A stretch of 64,000 nt of DNA from Bactericera cockerelli (GCA_024516035.1 CM044966.1:2810728-2874727); one strand, 5' to 3'; counted from the first letter of the stretch, positions 40,911 through 51,544 are shown. Notes: generated by a model from the letters alone, not told the origin. Numbers and translations: made by a program.

Positions 40911-41185
40911 CTTTGTGTTATTATGCCACAATTTTAGTGGGTAGCGCAGAATCACTGGCCTTTACCACTTTAACATACAATATCTTGTTTTACTTTTTAT
41001 TTGCCCATGATTCCGCCACTTCACATTAAAGTTGCTACTCATTTTTCCTCACGAGGTATGAGTGGACCCCGAACATTTAAGTACAGAGAAGAAAAATTCC
41101 TGCTCCGCTGGGGATCGAACCTATGTCACCGTGCGTGCAATGCCTAGCGCACTAACTCACTCTGCCATAGTGACTACTCATACCT
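40911..41185 (-). mobile_element. SINE-F copy
   Basis: 3' part TGTGTTATTATGCCACAATT, then GGTAGCGCAGAATCACTGGC, then ACTCATTTTTCCTCACGAGG, and the inverted head to CTGCCATAGTGACTA. The internal order matches the complete copy at 42154-42459. Confidence 0.8.
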
Positions 41186-41319
41186 ATACCAATAATTATC
41201 ACAAATTTAATATTACTCTAACTCGCTTTACTTACGAAATATTTGCTTCAGTCAGGACTTGAATCACCGTTGACCTAAATATTGATCTGAATCAGGACTT
41301 GACCTAAATCAGGTTTAAT

Positions 41320-41525
41320 AATAATACTCTTTAGTGGAAAGTAACCACCAGGCAAGGTTAATGCTCAAAACATTTTCTACCACCTAACCCTCAGAGTCTT
41401 ATTATTATGTGGTCACAAACTCAAATTTAGAAGGAAAAATTCATGCACTGGGTGGGATTCGAACCCAAGGATCCCTAGGCTACCTGGATTACCAGACTAT
41501 CGCGTTGACCACTTGACTGCCAGTA
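41320..41525 (-). mobile_element. SINE-G copy
   Basis: ATACTCTTTAGTGGAAAGTA to GACCACTTGACTGCCAGTAC: a complete copy in reverse, with the B box GGTGGGATTCGAACCCAAGG. Confidence 0.85.
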
Positions 41526-41602
41526 CACAGAATTCTGTAAGAGGGTGGTCAGAAAGCTTAATATACATGGACTAGCTTGACCATTATGAGTGCACAAAAT
41601 GA

Positions 41603-41815
41603 ATAACCTAATAGTCAAGTGGTTAACGCGCTAGGCTGGTAATCCAGGTAGCGTAGGCATCCGTTGGTTCGAATCCCACCCAGTGCAAGAATTTTTCCTC
41701 ATTAATTTGAGTTTGTGACCACATAGCAACAAAACTCTGACGGTTAGGTGGTAGAAAATGCTTTGAGCATTAACCTCGCCTGGTGGTTACCTTCCACTGA
41801 AGAGTATTATTATTA
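41603..41815 (+). mobile_element. SINE-G copy
   Basis: Forward copy, CTAATAGTCAAGTGGTTAAC to CTTCCACTGAAGAGTATTAT. With 41320-41525 it makes an inverted pair about 80 bp apart that could fold back if transcribed through. Confidence 0.85.
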
Positions 41816-41919
41816 AGGGTAGCTATCAATATTGTCTGTTTTAATTAATCCACGTTTCGATTTTATTTATTTTTCATTTTATATCAACTTGATGATAAAA
41901 CATACATTTAGTTATATAC

Positions 41920-42500
41920 CAACACCAGTAGCTTGAGAGATAAGGCAGCGGACTACCAGTGCACAATTCGAGGCAAGCCCCCCGTCCCCTTGTGAGGCTC
42001 CGGGTCTGGTATTAGAAACCAGGCAGTTAGTAACCATGCCGGCATGCATGTTCTGCTGAAAGCTGGCCGGAATTGAGTCCAGGACGTCCTGTGCTGTTGA
42101 GATCACCCGCCTGACTGCTGACTGCGCCAACACGAGCTTTCATACACGAACCCTAGTCACTGTGGCAGAGCGAGTTAGTGCGCTAGGCATTGCACACATG
42201 GTGACCTGGGTTCGATTCCCAGCGGGGGAGGATTTTTTCTGCTCTGTACTTGGATGTTCGGGGTCCACTGATACCTCGTGAGGAAAAATGAGTAGTTACT
42301 TGTATGAGTAACGACCAGTGGCGGCATTACCAGAGTAAAAAGAAATTAATGTAATAGAATAATTCGAAATGTAAAGGAGGCTCTTAGTAATGCTGCGCTA
42401 CCCACAAAAATTGTGAAGAGGCCTTGTGCTTCACCACATAGAAAATCATACATACATACATACACGAACCCATTGGAAACTTAAATAATCCATTTATAAC
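41920..42500 (+). mobile_element. SINE-M copy split by SINE-F
   Basis: The proximal part contains a tRNA-like CAGTAGCTTGAGAGATAAGG start and ends TGACTGCTGACTGCGCCAAC then CGAGCTTTCATACACGAACCC. After SINE-F it resumes as CCCATTGGAAACTTAAATAA. Fragments of the same family recur at 43660-43840. Confidence 0.6.
42154..42459 (+). mobile_element. Complete SINE-F with 12-bp TSD
   Basis: 306 bp from TAGTCACTGTGGCAGAGCGA to a CATACATACATA tail. ATACACGAACCC flanks it on both sides (42142-42153 and 42460-42471). The head has A and B boxes (GGGTTCGATTCCCAGCGGGG). The duplication defines the family's true ends. Confidence 0.9.
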
Positions 42501-42511
42501 GTGTACTTACG

Positions 42512-42638
42512 CCAGTCTCCGTGGCGTAACGGTTGTGACTACCACTCGTAGTCCAGAGATCCTGAGTTTGATTCCCGATTGGAGCAGATTTTTCGCACAG
42601 AAAATTCTGCTCCTCTATACCTCTCTCACGTACACGGA
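42512..42638 (+). mobile_element. SINE-B head
   Basis: CTCCGTGGCGTAACGGTTGT to GAGCAGATTTTTCGCACAGA; the body is lost at the boundary with the hAT-like element. Confidence 0.75.
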
Positions 42639-42648
42639 ATAATAATAA

Positions 42649-43486
42649 TTAGAGCCAGGATTTTTGCACATTGCATATTTGCATAATGCAATTGCATATT
42701 TTGGCGGTTTTTTCGGAGTTTGCATATTTGAGCAAAATCCTGCATATTTCAACAATATTGGCCAAAATTTGCATATTTCGGGCTTATTAGGGGGAAAAAT
42801 TCGCTAAGTAGGTATCTACACTATCTACCTACTCAGGGCTACCGAAGTCCATTCAAATCTTAGGACGTAAATCGTAAAATCACATTTTGTGAGTGTACCT
42901 ACCTACCTTCATTGTGAAGTCATGTGGGTACCTACTGAGTACTGACAAGTAGCTAGTCTACTAGCCTACTGAAACAAGATCAAACGTGTCGTAACACGTC
43001 TGCAATACTCTCATCTGCACTCCACGTATCAGCAGGGTAGGATAGGCAGGGAGAGGGGTAGGTACCTACATGTATTGTAGTTCTTTCTCTGTTCTCTTTC
43101 CTCTCTATTAGTTACCTATTTAGTTTAGGCTGTTTTCTACTTGCAGTGAATTTATTGTGTTTGTAAACGATTAACTTTTCTAATACTGATTTTTACTCGA
43201 GAAATGTGTATGCATTTCTCTCTAGTTAAAGGAGTTACATAAAGGTAGTAAAGTTAGTGTCGACCTATGTCAAAAATTTGCATTTAGGTAGATACCTACT
43301 AAACATTACAATGCCAGTTGACAAAAGTAAAATTAAGTCCTGGCTCAGTGAGTTTATGGGTTTACATTTTTGTTTAATTTTTGAATATATTGGGCTTTTT
43401 GTTTACATTTTTGCATATATTGGGCTTTTCGCTTGCATATGCAATTGCATATTGCCTTTTTTTGCTGCATAAAATCCGGGCTTTAA
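42649..43486. mobile_element. hAT-like non-autonomous element
   Basis: Terminal inverted repeats TTAGAGCCAGGATTTTTGCA and, inverted from the right end, TTAAAGCCCGGATTTTATGC. Both sub-terminal zones are crowded with GCATATTT words (about 42670-42780 and 43370-43460), a pattern common in transposase-binding regions. The flanks are AAT repeats, so the target duplication is ambiguous. No transposase ORF. Confidence 0.65.
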
Positions 43487-43503
43487 TAATAATAATAATA
43501 AAC

Positions 43504-43616
43504 AACTTCAGGAGACTTGATATTCGGATCCACTCCTGAAGTTAAAACACCAGGAGACTTGATCATAATTATGATCCGCTCCTGGTGTACTACCCATTGC
43601 AGGGTAATAATTACCC
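43504..43616. repeat. Two similar hairpins and a small palindrome
   Basis: Hairpin 1 (43504-43543) has AACTTCAGGAG arms and hairpin 2 (43547-43588) ACACCAGGAG arms. Both contain GGAGACTTGAT on the left and GATCCRCTCC on the right. GGGTAATAATTACCC follows at 43602-43616. All lie between two AAT microsatellites. Confidence 0.85.
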
Positions 43617-43659
43617 TCCAAGGAGAGAAAGTGGAATAATAATAATAATAAATCTCGAC

Positions 43660-43840
43660 AGCTGAGCTTGTTGTAGAGATCATCCGCCTGACTGCTGACT
43701 GCACCAACACGAGCTTTATATGGACGCCCAGATCCAATGTCTAGGCTCCTTTCATGACCATTGATTCTATTTGGTTTGAGCCATCAAGAGCTTTTGTACA
43801 CGGACCAATTGGAAACTTAAATAATCTATTTAAAATAATA
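43660..43840. mobile_element. SINE-M and SINE-B2 fragments
   Basis: 43660-43720 matches SINE-M (CCGCCTGACTGCTGACTGCA). 43721-43780 matches the B2 tail (GGACGCCCAGATCCAATGTC). 43785-43825 matches the SINE-M end (AATTGGAAACTTAAATAATC). The B2 piece appears inserted in SINE-M. Confidence 0.6.
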
Positions 43841-43844
43841 ATAA

Positions 43845-44118
43845 TAATTCCGTGTCCGTGAGATAGGTATTGAAACCTAAATCACGGTGGTGAGAGGATT
43901 ATATAATATTATGGACGCCCAGATTCAATGTCTAGGCTCCTTTCATGTCTATTGATTGTATTTGGTTTTAACGTCCTGACTTGAGGTAAACAGGACAGGG
44001 GTTTTACCCTCCATTCGCTGGGAATCGTACCAGCTACCCACATCAACCACACCCAGCCTGGGTAGGGCCGTACTTGCCAGCCTCATGCCATTGCCAGCCT
44101 CACATGTGCGGAGGGAAT
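43845..44118 (-). mobile_element. SINE-B2 copy
   Basis: B2 tail (ATTCCGTGTCCGTGAGATAG) plus body to CACATGTGCGGAGGGAA, with a short internal repeat of TGCCAGCCTCA. The head is absent. Confidence 0.8.
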
Positions 44119-44140
44119 CTATTTATAATCTATACTTATG

Positions 44141-44210
44141 GCAGCCTCCGTGGCGTAACGGTTGTGATCACCGCACGTAGTCCAGATATCTTGAGTTCGA
44201 TTCTCGGTCC
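44141..44210 (+). mobile_element. SINE-B head
   Basis: GCAGCCTCCGTGGCGTAACG to GTTCGATTCTCGGTCCC; the body is missing. Confidence 0.75.
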
Positions 44211-44285
44211 CAAGTACCCTCATTTCCCCCTAATAGATATTTATGTTCTAGAATTAAAAAAGAAACCATACTTCAGTAGTGGTCC

Positions 44286-44318
<33 letters not shown>

Positions 44319-44722
44319 GTATGAGTTAATGGTCGTAGGCCTAAAAAGGTTGGCAACCGCTGTCCTAAACAATCTAGATTCTAGACCGGCGTTCTCTTCC
44401 TGCAAACCTACCGGTTACATGAGCATCGCGTGATACCCCATCAGATCTACCGATGACCGGAGTGGATGAGTTGAAAATTGTTACTCGTATGCAACAGGGT
44501 GTCCCATTTTTTTTCTCTAGAAAAAATCTATTCAGGGTGTCTTGCACATATTTTTTAATTGTCTCTATCGAAAGAATTCATAGTAAGGATTCATGTCAAT
44601 TATCAGCCCCCTAGTAATAATTCATTAATGGAGTACCTACACCACAATAGTGCTGCTTAAAAACGTTATCATATTTCTTATCATTAAAAAAAAATTAAAA
44701 AATAGATAGATATTGTAAATTA
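44211..44722. other. No gene; T run and a hAT-like end
   Basis: A 28-base T run lies at about 44291-44318. AGGTTGGCAACCGCTG at about 44348-44363 looks like a hAT terminus without a visible partner. 44530-44600 resembles one unit of the 8015-8265 repeat. Confidence 0.4.
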
Positions 44723-44876
44723 AAAAAAGGTATCATATTTGTGTTAATAACTTTTTTTATATATTATCACAACTAATCAAACTCGCTTTACTAAATCTAC
44801 GTTGAAACCGGGACTAGAACCACCGACCTCCAGGTTACAAGTCCGCCGCCTTATCGATCAAGCTACTCAGGTCGAA
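44723..44876 (-). mobile_element. SINE-C copy
   Basis: Complete SINE-C with a slightly altered tail (GGTATCATATTTGTGTTAAT) and an intact inverted head (CCGCCGCCTTATCGATCAAG). Confidence 0.85.
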
Positions 44877-45033
44877 AGCGACTATATTAGTGTACAATAA
44901 GATAGGTTCTGCCACTTCTGTCAGTCCCATCACAATTGAAGGAGAAATAATGGCAATCTATTTTCGATACACTTATTACAGTTATTACTAATCTAATCAA
45001 GGCAGATTTTGTGTACAATTCCTTGTTATGAAG

Positions 45034-45142
45034 TGGTATTATTATTATTGTGTCATTATTAAGTGGTTTTATCATTATTATTATGTTATTATTAGGTGGT
45101 ATTATCATTATTATTGTGTTATTATTAAGTGGTATTATTATT
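45034..45142. repeat. ATT-rich minisatellite
   Basis: Three to four units of about 38 bp based on AAGTGGTATTATCATTATTA TTGTGTTATT. It has no coding value although a frame happens to stay open. Confidence 0.75.
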
Positions 45143-45317
45143 TCGTCAAATAGTGAGCCTTGTCCTAGACACACATTCAACAATTAGGTCATAGTGTTAA
45201 ACTGGTATATTTACCTTTTCCATAGGCAATTGACGTTTTATTGTATTCTAGTATTCAGATTGCCATAGTGGAAATGGCAATAACAAAAAATGGTTTAGTA
45301 ACATATGATTTGCAATT

Positions 45318-45645
45318 AGATCTTCTTCTTCTTTTACTCTGTCTTATCCCGCTTGAGCAGGGTCGACGTTGTTCAACCTCATGGTTCAGGTGACAGGTTG
45401 GTTGGTTAGTTTTGGTACATTTTTTACGGCTGGATGCCCTTCCTAACGCCAACGATTCTATTTGATTTAACGTCCTGGATTAGGACGGGGGTTTTACCTT
45501 CCATTCGCTGGGAATCGTACCAGCTACCCACATTAACCTCACCCAGCCTGGGTAGGGCCGGAATTGCCAGCCTTACAGGTACGGAGGGAACAGAATTATC
45601 TGTGTTAAAAATCTGCTCCGACCGGGGATCGAACCCAGGATCTAT
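45318..45645 (-). mobile_element. SINE-B1 copy
   Basis: Tail CTTCTTCTTTTACTCTGTCT, AACGCCAACGATTCTATTTG, body ACCCACATTAACCTCACCCA, then B box CGGGGATCGAACCCAGGATC. The head is cut at its 5' end. Confidence 0.85.
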
Positions 45646-45675
45646 GATTTACTATTAGATAAATGGTTAGAAATA

Positions 45676-45905
45676 GGGCGCCATCAGTTCAGTGGTTAAG
45701 CACTCGCTTGCTATGCAGGAGGTCCCGGGTTCGATTCCCATACCCGACAGAAAATTGTTTGCGTACAGTTGCTTATAGGGATACCTTCCGGTGCGCTCGT
45801 GTTGATCCAGCACCTAAATGGGAAGTATTGTGTCACTTCTCGCCCATCAGAGGGGAGACATACTACGGGATCGGAAGAGAATGCCAAAGGCATTATCACC
45901 ACCCT
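45676..45905 (+). mobile_element. SINE-A copy, 3' shortened
   Basis: Gly-like head (TCAGTGGTTAAGCACTCGCT, GGGTTCGATTCCCATACCCG) and body to ACGGGATCGGAAGAGAATGC, where the usual tail is replaced by AAAGGCATTATCACCACCCT. Confidence 0.8.
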
Positions 45906-46433
45906 TCATCAGGCTTTGTTTACCTTTATTTAATACTCTTTCACTGTATACCTGTATATATTGTATACCTGTATTGAGAGTTCGAGTTGAGTTGTCCGAG
46001 TACGTGGACGTGTGTACATACTCACAAATGAGTTAAAGTATAACATAAAGTATAATACTATTGTTTTTACCAGTGTTCTATATAATTTACAAAATAAATT
46101 TAGTAAAAAAAAAAATACATAATCTTTAGTACTAACGTTTGACATTTCCTTATTTTGACATAAATAAATAAATTATTTTATTCAATTTTTTTTTTCAAAT
46201 AATTCGCGAAACAAATTTTCATTGTCTACGAAATAGTGTGACGTCATTGAAATTGTTTACATTAAAACTGTAGTTATCCACATTCATCGTGTGTTAGTGT
46301 TTACAGTTCAGGCGAGTATTTAATATTGCTGCCTGACCTTGATACTGCTTGCATTCTCTACTTGAGAATCTCAAGTCAGCAACCACACCTAACACTACTT
46401 TGATCCTGAATATACTGGGTATCTTCTTTCACT

Positions 46434-48188
46434 ATGGAAACAAGTACACCAAAGAAAACAGGAGAAAGTGAGGTGATCAAACTCACATACAATGGTAATA
46501 CCTACATTTACTCGAATCCCTTAGCAAACGGGAACTCCATTGTGAAATGTATCGTAGACAATTGCAAAGGTACAGCCGTAGCCAAAAAATCAAAGGATAA
46601 ATTATACAAAATACTAGCCTCAAAAAATGATCATACGGATCCCAAGTGCATTTCAAAAGAAGCAAACAAAGAAAAAGCTGATCTTTACAAAACAGCAATT
46701 GATAACAAAGACCAAAGTGAACTAAATTCAACTGCTGAAATTGAGACTATCAGACACGAAAGAAACCTAATGATTGCGAATATAGCCAAGCAAAAAGAAG
46801 AGATATCGCTGCTAAAACAACTTCTTGAACAAAAAAATACCCTCATAGAGCAGTTGCAAACTTCTTTAGAAACAACCAAAGCTGGCTGGGACACCGACAA
46901 AACTGAATTGCAGAATTTAAAAACAAAAATAAGAACTAGTGAAAATTCTCATTTATTGGAGAAGTCAGGATTCAAAAAAGTAACTTTTATGCCTTCCACA
47001 GCAGCATCAACTAGTTCCAATAATAATAACAATGGAACACTAAATCAAGATAAATCTGAACACCCAATCACATCTCCAACTAAAAACGACTCTAGCTCTG
47101 GAATTAACAAGAGTGACAACAAACAACATGTACTTTTAATTGGAGACGATCATGTAAAGGACCTTGCTTTTAAATCGGCGAATTTCCGGTGTCCAGAAGG
47201 ATTTTCATTTAGTACTTACCATATCTCTGGTAAGAATATGAACTTTATTGTAAACGCGATACAGCCTGAGAAAATAAAAACAGCATCAATCATATGCTTA
47301 ATGGCAGGAATGCATGATATTTATAACACCCCTTGGAAGAACATAGAAATATCATTGAAAAAGTTGCAGGAGAAATGCCATAACAAAAAAGTTGTAATTG
47401 TACTTGTACCACCAAGATACGACAGAGATAACGCCAACTATCAGGTCGTTAACTTCAATGAAAAATTGAAGAACTTCATCAAAAATATGCAAAACATTTC
47501 TTACCTTGAAACCCATAGCTTCATACAAAGAAGACATATGGGAAAGGACCATATTCAATTAAACAAAACCGGAAAGTTTGTACTAACCATTAAAATAACG
47601 CAACATGTCCAAAATCCTAACTATGGAATGAAGAAAGTGCCTTTTAAGGCAATGAAAACAAAACAAACATCAGGTGCGTCAACAGGAAAGCACTGGGTAC
47701 CCCCGCGATATACAAGACTTCTATCAGACTTCGTACCGAAGAATTATACGTCATCTGTGTTATCGTCAAACCGCATATCAAGAAAACCTCAGTTTTCAAC
47801 TGTACACCAAACGCAGTCTCGAACTCAACAGCATATGACGTCATCACACCATGCGAGGGAGAATTATCCACCATTGCCGATACCTACTCATCAAAGGACA
47901 CAACTGCTACCGCCAGTAGTCAATACACCTCGTAATCACGGCATTCCAGTTGAAGTGCGGAGATGCAGATGCAACTCAGCAACTCAAAGAAACCCCCGTA
48001 TGTCACGAGTCACGGCAAGTAATGTTCCATCTATCCGGTCATATGGACAGTTCAATGCTCCGGACTCGTCACATGGACGATTTTTCTTAAATGATAATGA
48101 CATCAGCTCGTACTATGTAACCCATTCTAGTCACTTTTTTGACGATCAGGTCAAAAATTTTCGACTTGTAATGACAACTCTTGTCTAG
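46434..48188 (+). CDS. LINE ORF1 with FLYWCH and SGNH-like domains
   Basis: 584 residues. Residues about 17-73 form a FLYWCH-type zinc domain (LTYNGNTYIYSNPL, VKCIVDNCKG, KNDHTDPKC), expected to bind nucleic acid or protein. A coiled coil follows (about 105-150, SLLKQLLEQKNTLIEQLQ). Residues about 230-385 resemble the SGNH/GDSL esterase seen in ORF1 of CR1 and related LINEs, but the nucleophile motif reads GDDH instead of GDS, the Asn block reads GMHD, and the final block reads DHIQLN with Gln where the His is expected. The C-terminal third is Ser/Thr/Arg-rich and disordered. The starting ATG is the first in frame. Confidence 0.85.
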   Translation: METSTPKKTGESEVIKLTYNGNTYIYSNPLANGNSIVKCIVDNCKGTAVAKKSKDKLYKILASKNDHTDPKCISKEANKEKADLYKTAIDNKDQSELNSTAEIETIRHERNLMIANIAKQKEEISLLKQLLEQKNTLIEQLQTSLETTKAGWDTDKTELQNLKTKIRTSENSHLLEKSGFKKVTFMPSTAASTSSNNNNNGTLNQDKSEHPITSPTKNDSSSGINKSDNKQHVLLIGDDHVKDLAFKSANFRCPEGFSFSTYHISGKNMNFIVNAIQPEKIKTASIICLMAGMHDIYNTPWKNIEISLKKLQEKCHNKKVVIVLVPPRYDRDNANYQVVNFNEKLKNFIKNMQNISYLETHSFIQRRHMGKDHIQLNKTGKFVLTIKITQHVQNPNYGMKKVPFKAMKTKQTSGASTGKHWVPPRYTRLLSDFVPKNYTSSVLSSNRISRKPQFSTVHQTQSRTQQHMTSSHHARENYPPLPIPTHQRTQLLPPVVNTPRNHGIPVEVRRCRCNSATQRNPRMSRVTASNVPSIRSYGQFNAPDSSHGRFFLNDNDISSYYVTHSSHFFDDQVKNFRLVMTTLV

Positions 48189-48280
48189 ATGAGAGGATAA
48201 ACCTGTACAGTGTAAATAGTTCAAACATAGATATAAGCAATATTATTAGTAATAGTATTTTACCAGTGACACAATCTGAG

Positions 48281-51200
48281 ATGTTAAATCCCGAGTCAGC
48301 TAGTCATGACTCAGGATTACATCAGCAGAATTATTGCAATGTGAAAAATACTCCTGACAATGCAAATCATGTGTCTCCTACAAATGATTTCAATTTCAAG
48401 CTCATTCAAAATAACTCAGAGCCTCATAGCATAAACAATACTTCTCAGCCAGGACTCAAGGTCGACCTTAATACTAGTACTAGAATCTCTGGTGATACCA
48501 TACGTTTGTTGTATCAGAATGTTCGTGGCCTTAAAACAAAAACAGATCAAATTTATCAAAACATATTGAGTGAAGATTTTAATCTTATAGCTATCACAGA
48601 ATCGTGGTTATCACCAGATATTCATAATAATGAGATTTTTGACCCTAGATATAATGTATTTCGCCAGGACAGAGATCCCGTCAAATCTAATAAGAAACGA
48701 GGGGGTGGATTGATTTTTGCTTCCAAATCGTCTCACTTTCTCACGACTAGAATAACAAAATGGGACATCTCTGATGAACAATGTGAGACAATGTGGCTCA
48801 AAACTTCATACAGGGGAGACTCTTTTTATCTAGCCTTAGTTTACTTTATTCCACCTGTAACAAGTTCCACCATAGAAAACTTTGTGAACTCCATGATAAA
48901 TATCACTGATATACAAGGTCATAAAATAATAATTCTAGGTGACTTTAACATGCCTGATTTTATTGTACAATACGAAAAAGTTACACCTGATAATAATACT
49001 TCAATCTTTATAAGGCTTTTAAGTTACTTTAATCTTAGCCATAGAAATACCGTAAAAAACTTTTATGATAAAATTTTAGACCAATGCTTCGATAATTTTG
49101 ACTCACATTACACTTCTAACTTGCAAAACAAAACTGGTATTATTCAAATAACTCGTGGTAACCCCCTCGTAAAAGAAGATAAACATCATCCAGCCCTAGA
49201 ATTAATACTAGGATATAAGAAAATTAGCCAAGAAAAACCTGATCAATATTTAATGACTAAATTTAATTTTCATAAAGCCAATTTACCTATGTTAAAACTA
49301 GAATTAGAGAAAATACAATGGGATGATCTAAAATATCTTGATGATCCTAACAATATTCTTGACCAGATATACACAAGACTGAATAACGTTTTTAAAGACC
49401 ACATTCCTCTCACTTCTATACCCAAAATACATAAATTTCCATTATGGTGGTCTCACACAACTAAAAGAAATTTTAACCGCAAAGAACGTTTACGTAAAAC
49501 AAAAAATAAAAATATCGAACAATCAAACAAATACTCAGAACTGAGACGTACAGTAAAGAAGCAAATTAAAACTGATTATAAAACTTTCATCCAAAACTCT
49601 GTAAAACAGCTTAAAACAGATAGTAAATATTTTTGGAAATTCATTAAACAAAAAAAAGAGCCTGGAAAATTAAAACAATATAAATATAAAGATAAAATAA
49701 TCTCTTCTTCTAAAGAGATTTCACAAGCTTTCGCTGAACATCTTCAGACATCTTTTGCTCCTGACTCATGCACTTATAATATCTTTAACCTTCCACCTAG
49801 TATCTTGAGTGACTTTTTCTCTTTGCCAAAGGTTAGAGAGTCCGATATTTTGTTTCAAATCAATCAAATTGAATATAAAAAACCAGCAGGCCCAGACGGA
49901 ATTCTACCCGGGTTTATCAAAAAAATTCCAAATGGATTCATACGACCTCTTATGATTCTTTTTAACCGCTCATTAGATAAATCTGTCTTTCCATCCAAAC
50001 TAAAAGAAGCTGTCGTCACTCCTATTCCTAAAAAAAGTTCCGATAAAATAGAGGACCAGCGTCCTATTTCAAATATTAATGCTTTCGCTAAAATCTTCGA
50101 AGGAATAATTTATGATACCTTATCAGTTTTCATATTCAATCATGTAAGCATTCATCAACACGGGTTCATTAAAGCACGTTCTACTGTTACAAACTTGGTA
50201 GAGTTTTCTCACTTTATAGCTGAAAATATTGAACGTAAACAAATCGACGTACTATATACCGACGTTGAAAAAGCATTTGACCGACTTAATCATGATGCCA
50301 TACTCAGAAAAATGAATACTCTAGGTTTTTCCAGACCATCTTTATCTTTCTTCACATCATACCTAAGAGACCGCAAACTAAAAATCGGAGAAGTTACAAT
50401 CACACCTAACTCTGGAGTAGCTCAGGGGTCAAAAATATCTAGCCTTTTATTTATAATGACGTATGACGATATTAGAAATCATATTAAATATTCTCACTAC
50501 AGCCTTTATGCTGACGACTTCAAAATTTACAAAGCTATTAACTCGCCTGAAGACTGCTACCTTCTTCAACGTGACATAGATGCTGTATCTGATTGGCTAA
50601 CAACAATTGGATTAAATTTCCATCCACTTAAGTGTAAACAAATTTCTTATAGTACTAAAGAAAAACGCATCGCAAGCACATACACCATAAATAATCAACC
50701 CGTGGAAACTACAAAATCTTTCAAAGACCTTGGTGTGTTATACCAATCAAACTTCTCCTTCATACCACATATAGAACAAATTGCAACCACGGCCTACAGA
50801 AACTTGGGTATGATTATTCGATATTGCAAACAAATCGATGATATTGATGCTATTCGAGTTCTGTATTTATCTTTAGTTCGATCAAAAGTTGAATACGCCT
50901 CACTGATATGGTCTCCTAGTCAAAAAAATCATTCAAAAACAATCGAAAATATACAAGCTAAATTTGCTAGATATCTATTCAAAAAAGTAAATAATTTTTA
51001 TCCGACATATCCAGAACAAATCTCTTACTCGCTTCTTATTGAAAACCTTGACCTGCTTAAGCTGGAAGATCGAAGAGAACTAGAAAAAATGAAATTTCTT
51101 TACAAAATAATAAATAATAACATTGACGCACCACAAATTCTTTCAAAGATCTCCTTCAAAGTTCCTCGACCAGGCCTGAGACAAAGAAACTTATTCTTTG

Positions 51201-51328
51201 ACATACAAAACAATATTTCACCAAAATCCCCCATCACATGGTCCATGAAGACATTCAATAACTTGGACATAAAACCTGATTTTTCGTTAAACTACAACGA
51301 TTTCACAGATTTTCTGAACCCTCAATAG
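48281..51328 (+). CDS. LINE ORF2: endonuclease and reverse transcriptase
   Basis: 1015 residues from the ATG at 48281; an in-frame GTG lies 15 bp upstream. The APE endonuclease (YQNVRGLKTK, AITESWLSPD, RGGGLIFAS, LGDFNMPDF) is followed by the reverse transcriptase (KPAGPDGILPGFIKK, RPISNINAFAKIFE, VSIHQHGFIKARSTVTN, TDVEKAFDRLNHD, GVAQGSKISSLLF) with a normal YADD box at about 743-746. The C-terminal region (SLVRSKVEYASLIWS, FARYLFKKVNNFYPTYP) is the part retained in the truncated copies at 37.3 and 55.4 kb. There is no RNase H. The upstream ORF ends 92 bp before it. No stops or frameshifts, so it may be active. Confidence 0.93.
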   Translation: MLNPESASHDSGLHQQNYCNVKNTPDNANHVSPTNDFNFKLIQNNSEPHSINNTSQPGLKVDLNTSTRISGDTIRLLYQNVRGLKTKTDQIYQNILSEDFNLIAITESWLSPDIHNNEIFDPRYNVFRQDRDPVKSNKKRGGGLIFASKSSHFLTTRITKWDISDEQCETMWLKTSYRGDSFYLALVYFIPPVTSSTIENFVNSMINITDIQGHKIIILGDFNMPDFIVQYEKVTPDNNTSIFIRLLSYFNLSHRNTVKNFYDKILDQCFDNFDSHYTSNLQNKTGIIQITRGNPLVKEDKHHPALELILGYKKISQEKPDQYLMTKFNFHKANLPMLKLELEKIQWDDLKYLDDPNNILDQIYTRLNNVFKDHIPLTSIPKIHKFPLWWSHTTKRNFNRKERLRKTKNKNIEQSNKYSELRRTVKKQIKTDYKTFIQNSVKQLKTDSKYFWKFIKQKKEPGKLKQYKYKDKIISSSKEISQAFAEHLQTSFAPDSCTYNIFNLPPSILSDFFSLPKVRESDILFQINQIEYKKPAGPDGILPGFIKKIPNGFIRPLMILFNRSLDKSVFPSKLKEAVVTPIPKKSSDKIEDQRPISNINAFAKIFEGIIYDTLSVFIFNHVSIHQHGFIKARSTVTNLVEFSHFIAENIERKQIDVLYTDVEKAFDRLNHDAILRKMNTLGFSRPSLSFFTSYLRDRKLKIGEVTITPNSGVAQGSKISSLLFIMTYDDIRNHIKYSHYSLYADDFKIYKAINSPEDCYLLQRDIDAVSDWLTTIGLNFHPLKCKQISYSTKEKRIASTYTINNQPVETTKSFKDLGVLYQSNFSFIPHIEQIATTAYRNLGMIIRYCKQIDDIDAIRVLYLSLVRSKVEYASLIWSPSQKNHSKTIENIQAKFARYLFKKVNNFYPTYPEQISYSLLIENLDLLKLEDRRELEKMKFLYKIINNNIDAPQILSKISFKVPRPGLRQRNLFFDIQNNISPKSPITWSMKTFNNLDIKPDFSLNYNDFTDFLNPQ

Positions 51329-51544
51329 CAGAGCCTAATTCAAAAATGAAATATCCGTTAATACATTTTAAATAGGTACATAGAATTTATCAATCTATTC
51401 ATATTTACCTTTATGTACTTAATTATAAGAATTAGTTTTATGAAAATTATTATCCTATTGTATCGATTAACGAAACCTATATGTATATTTATGCTAGTAT
51501 TGTTACATTTAATTCCTTTATTATATGTAATGTTGCATATCTTA

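Noticed and set aside
41320..41815. Inverted SINE-G pair as one foldback transposon
   Set aside because: Each copy is complete with its own head and tail, so two independent insertions explain it.
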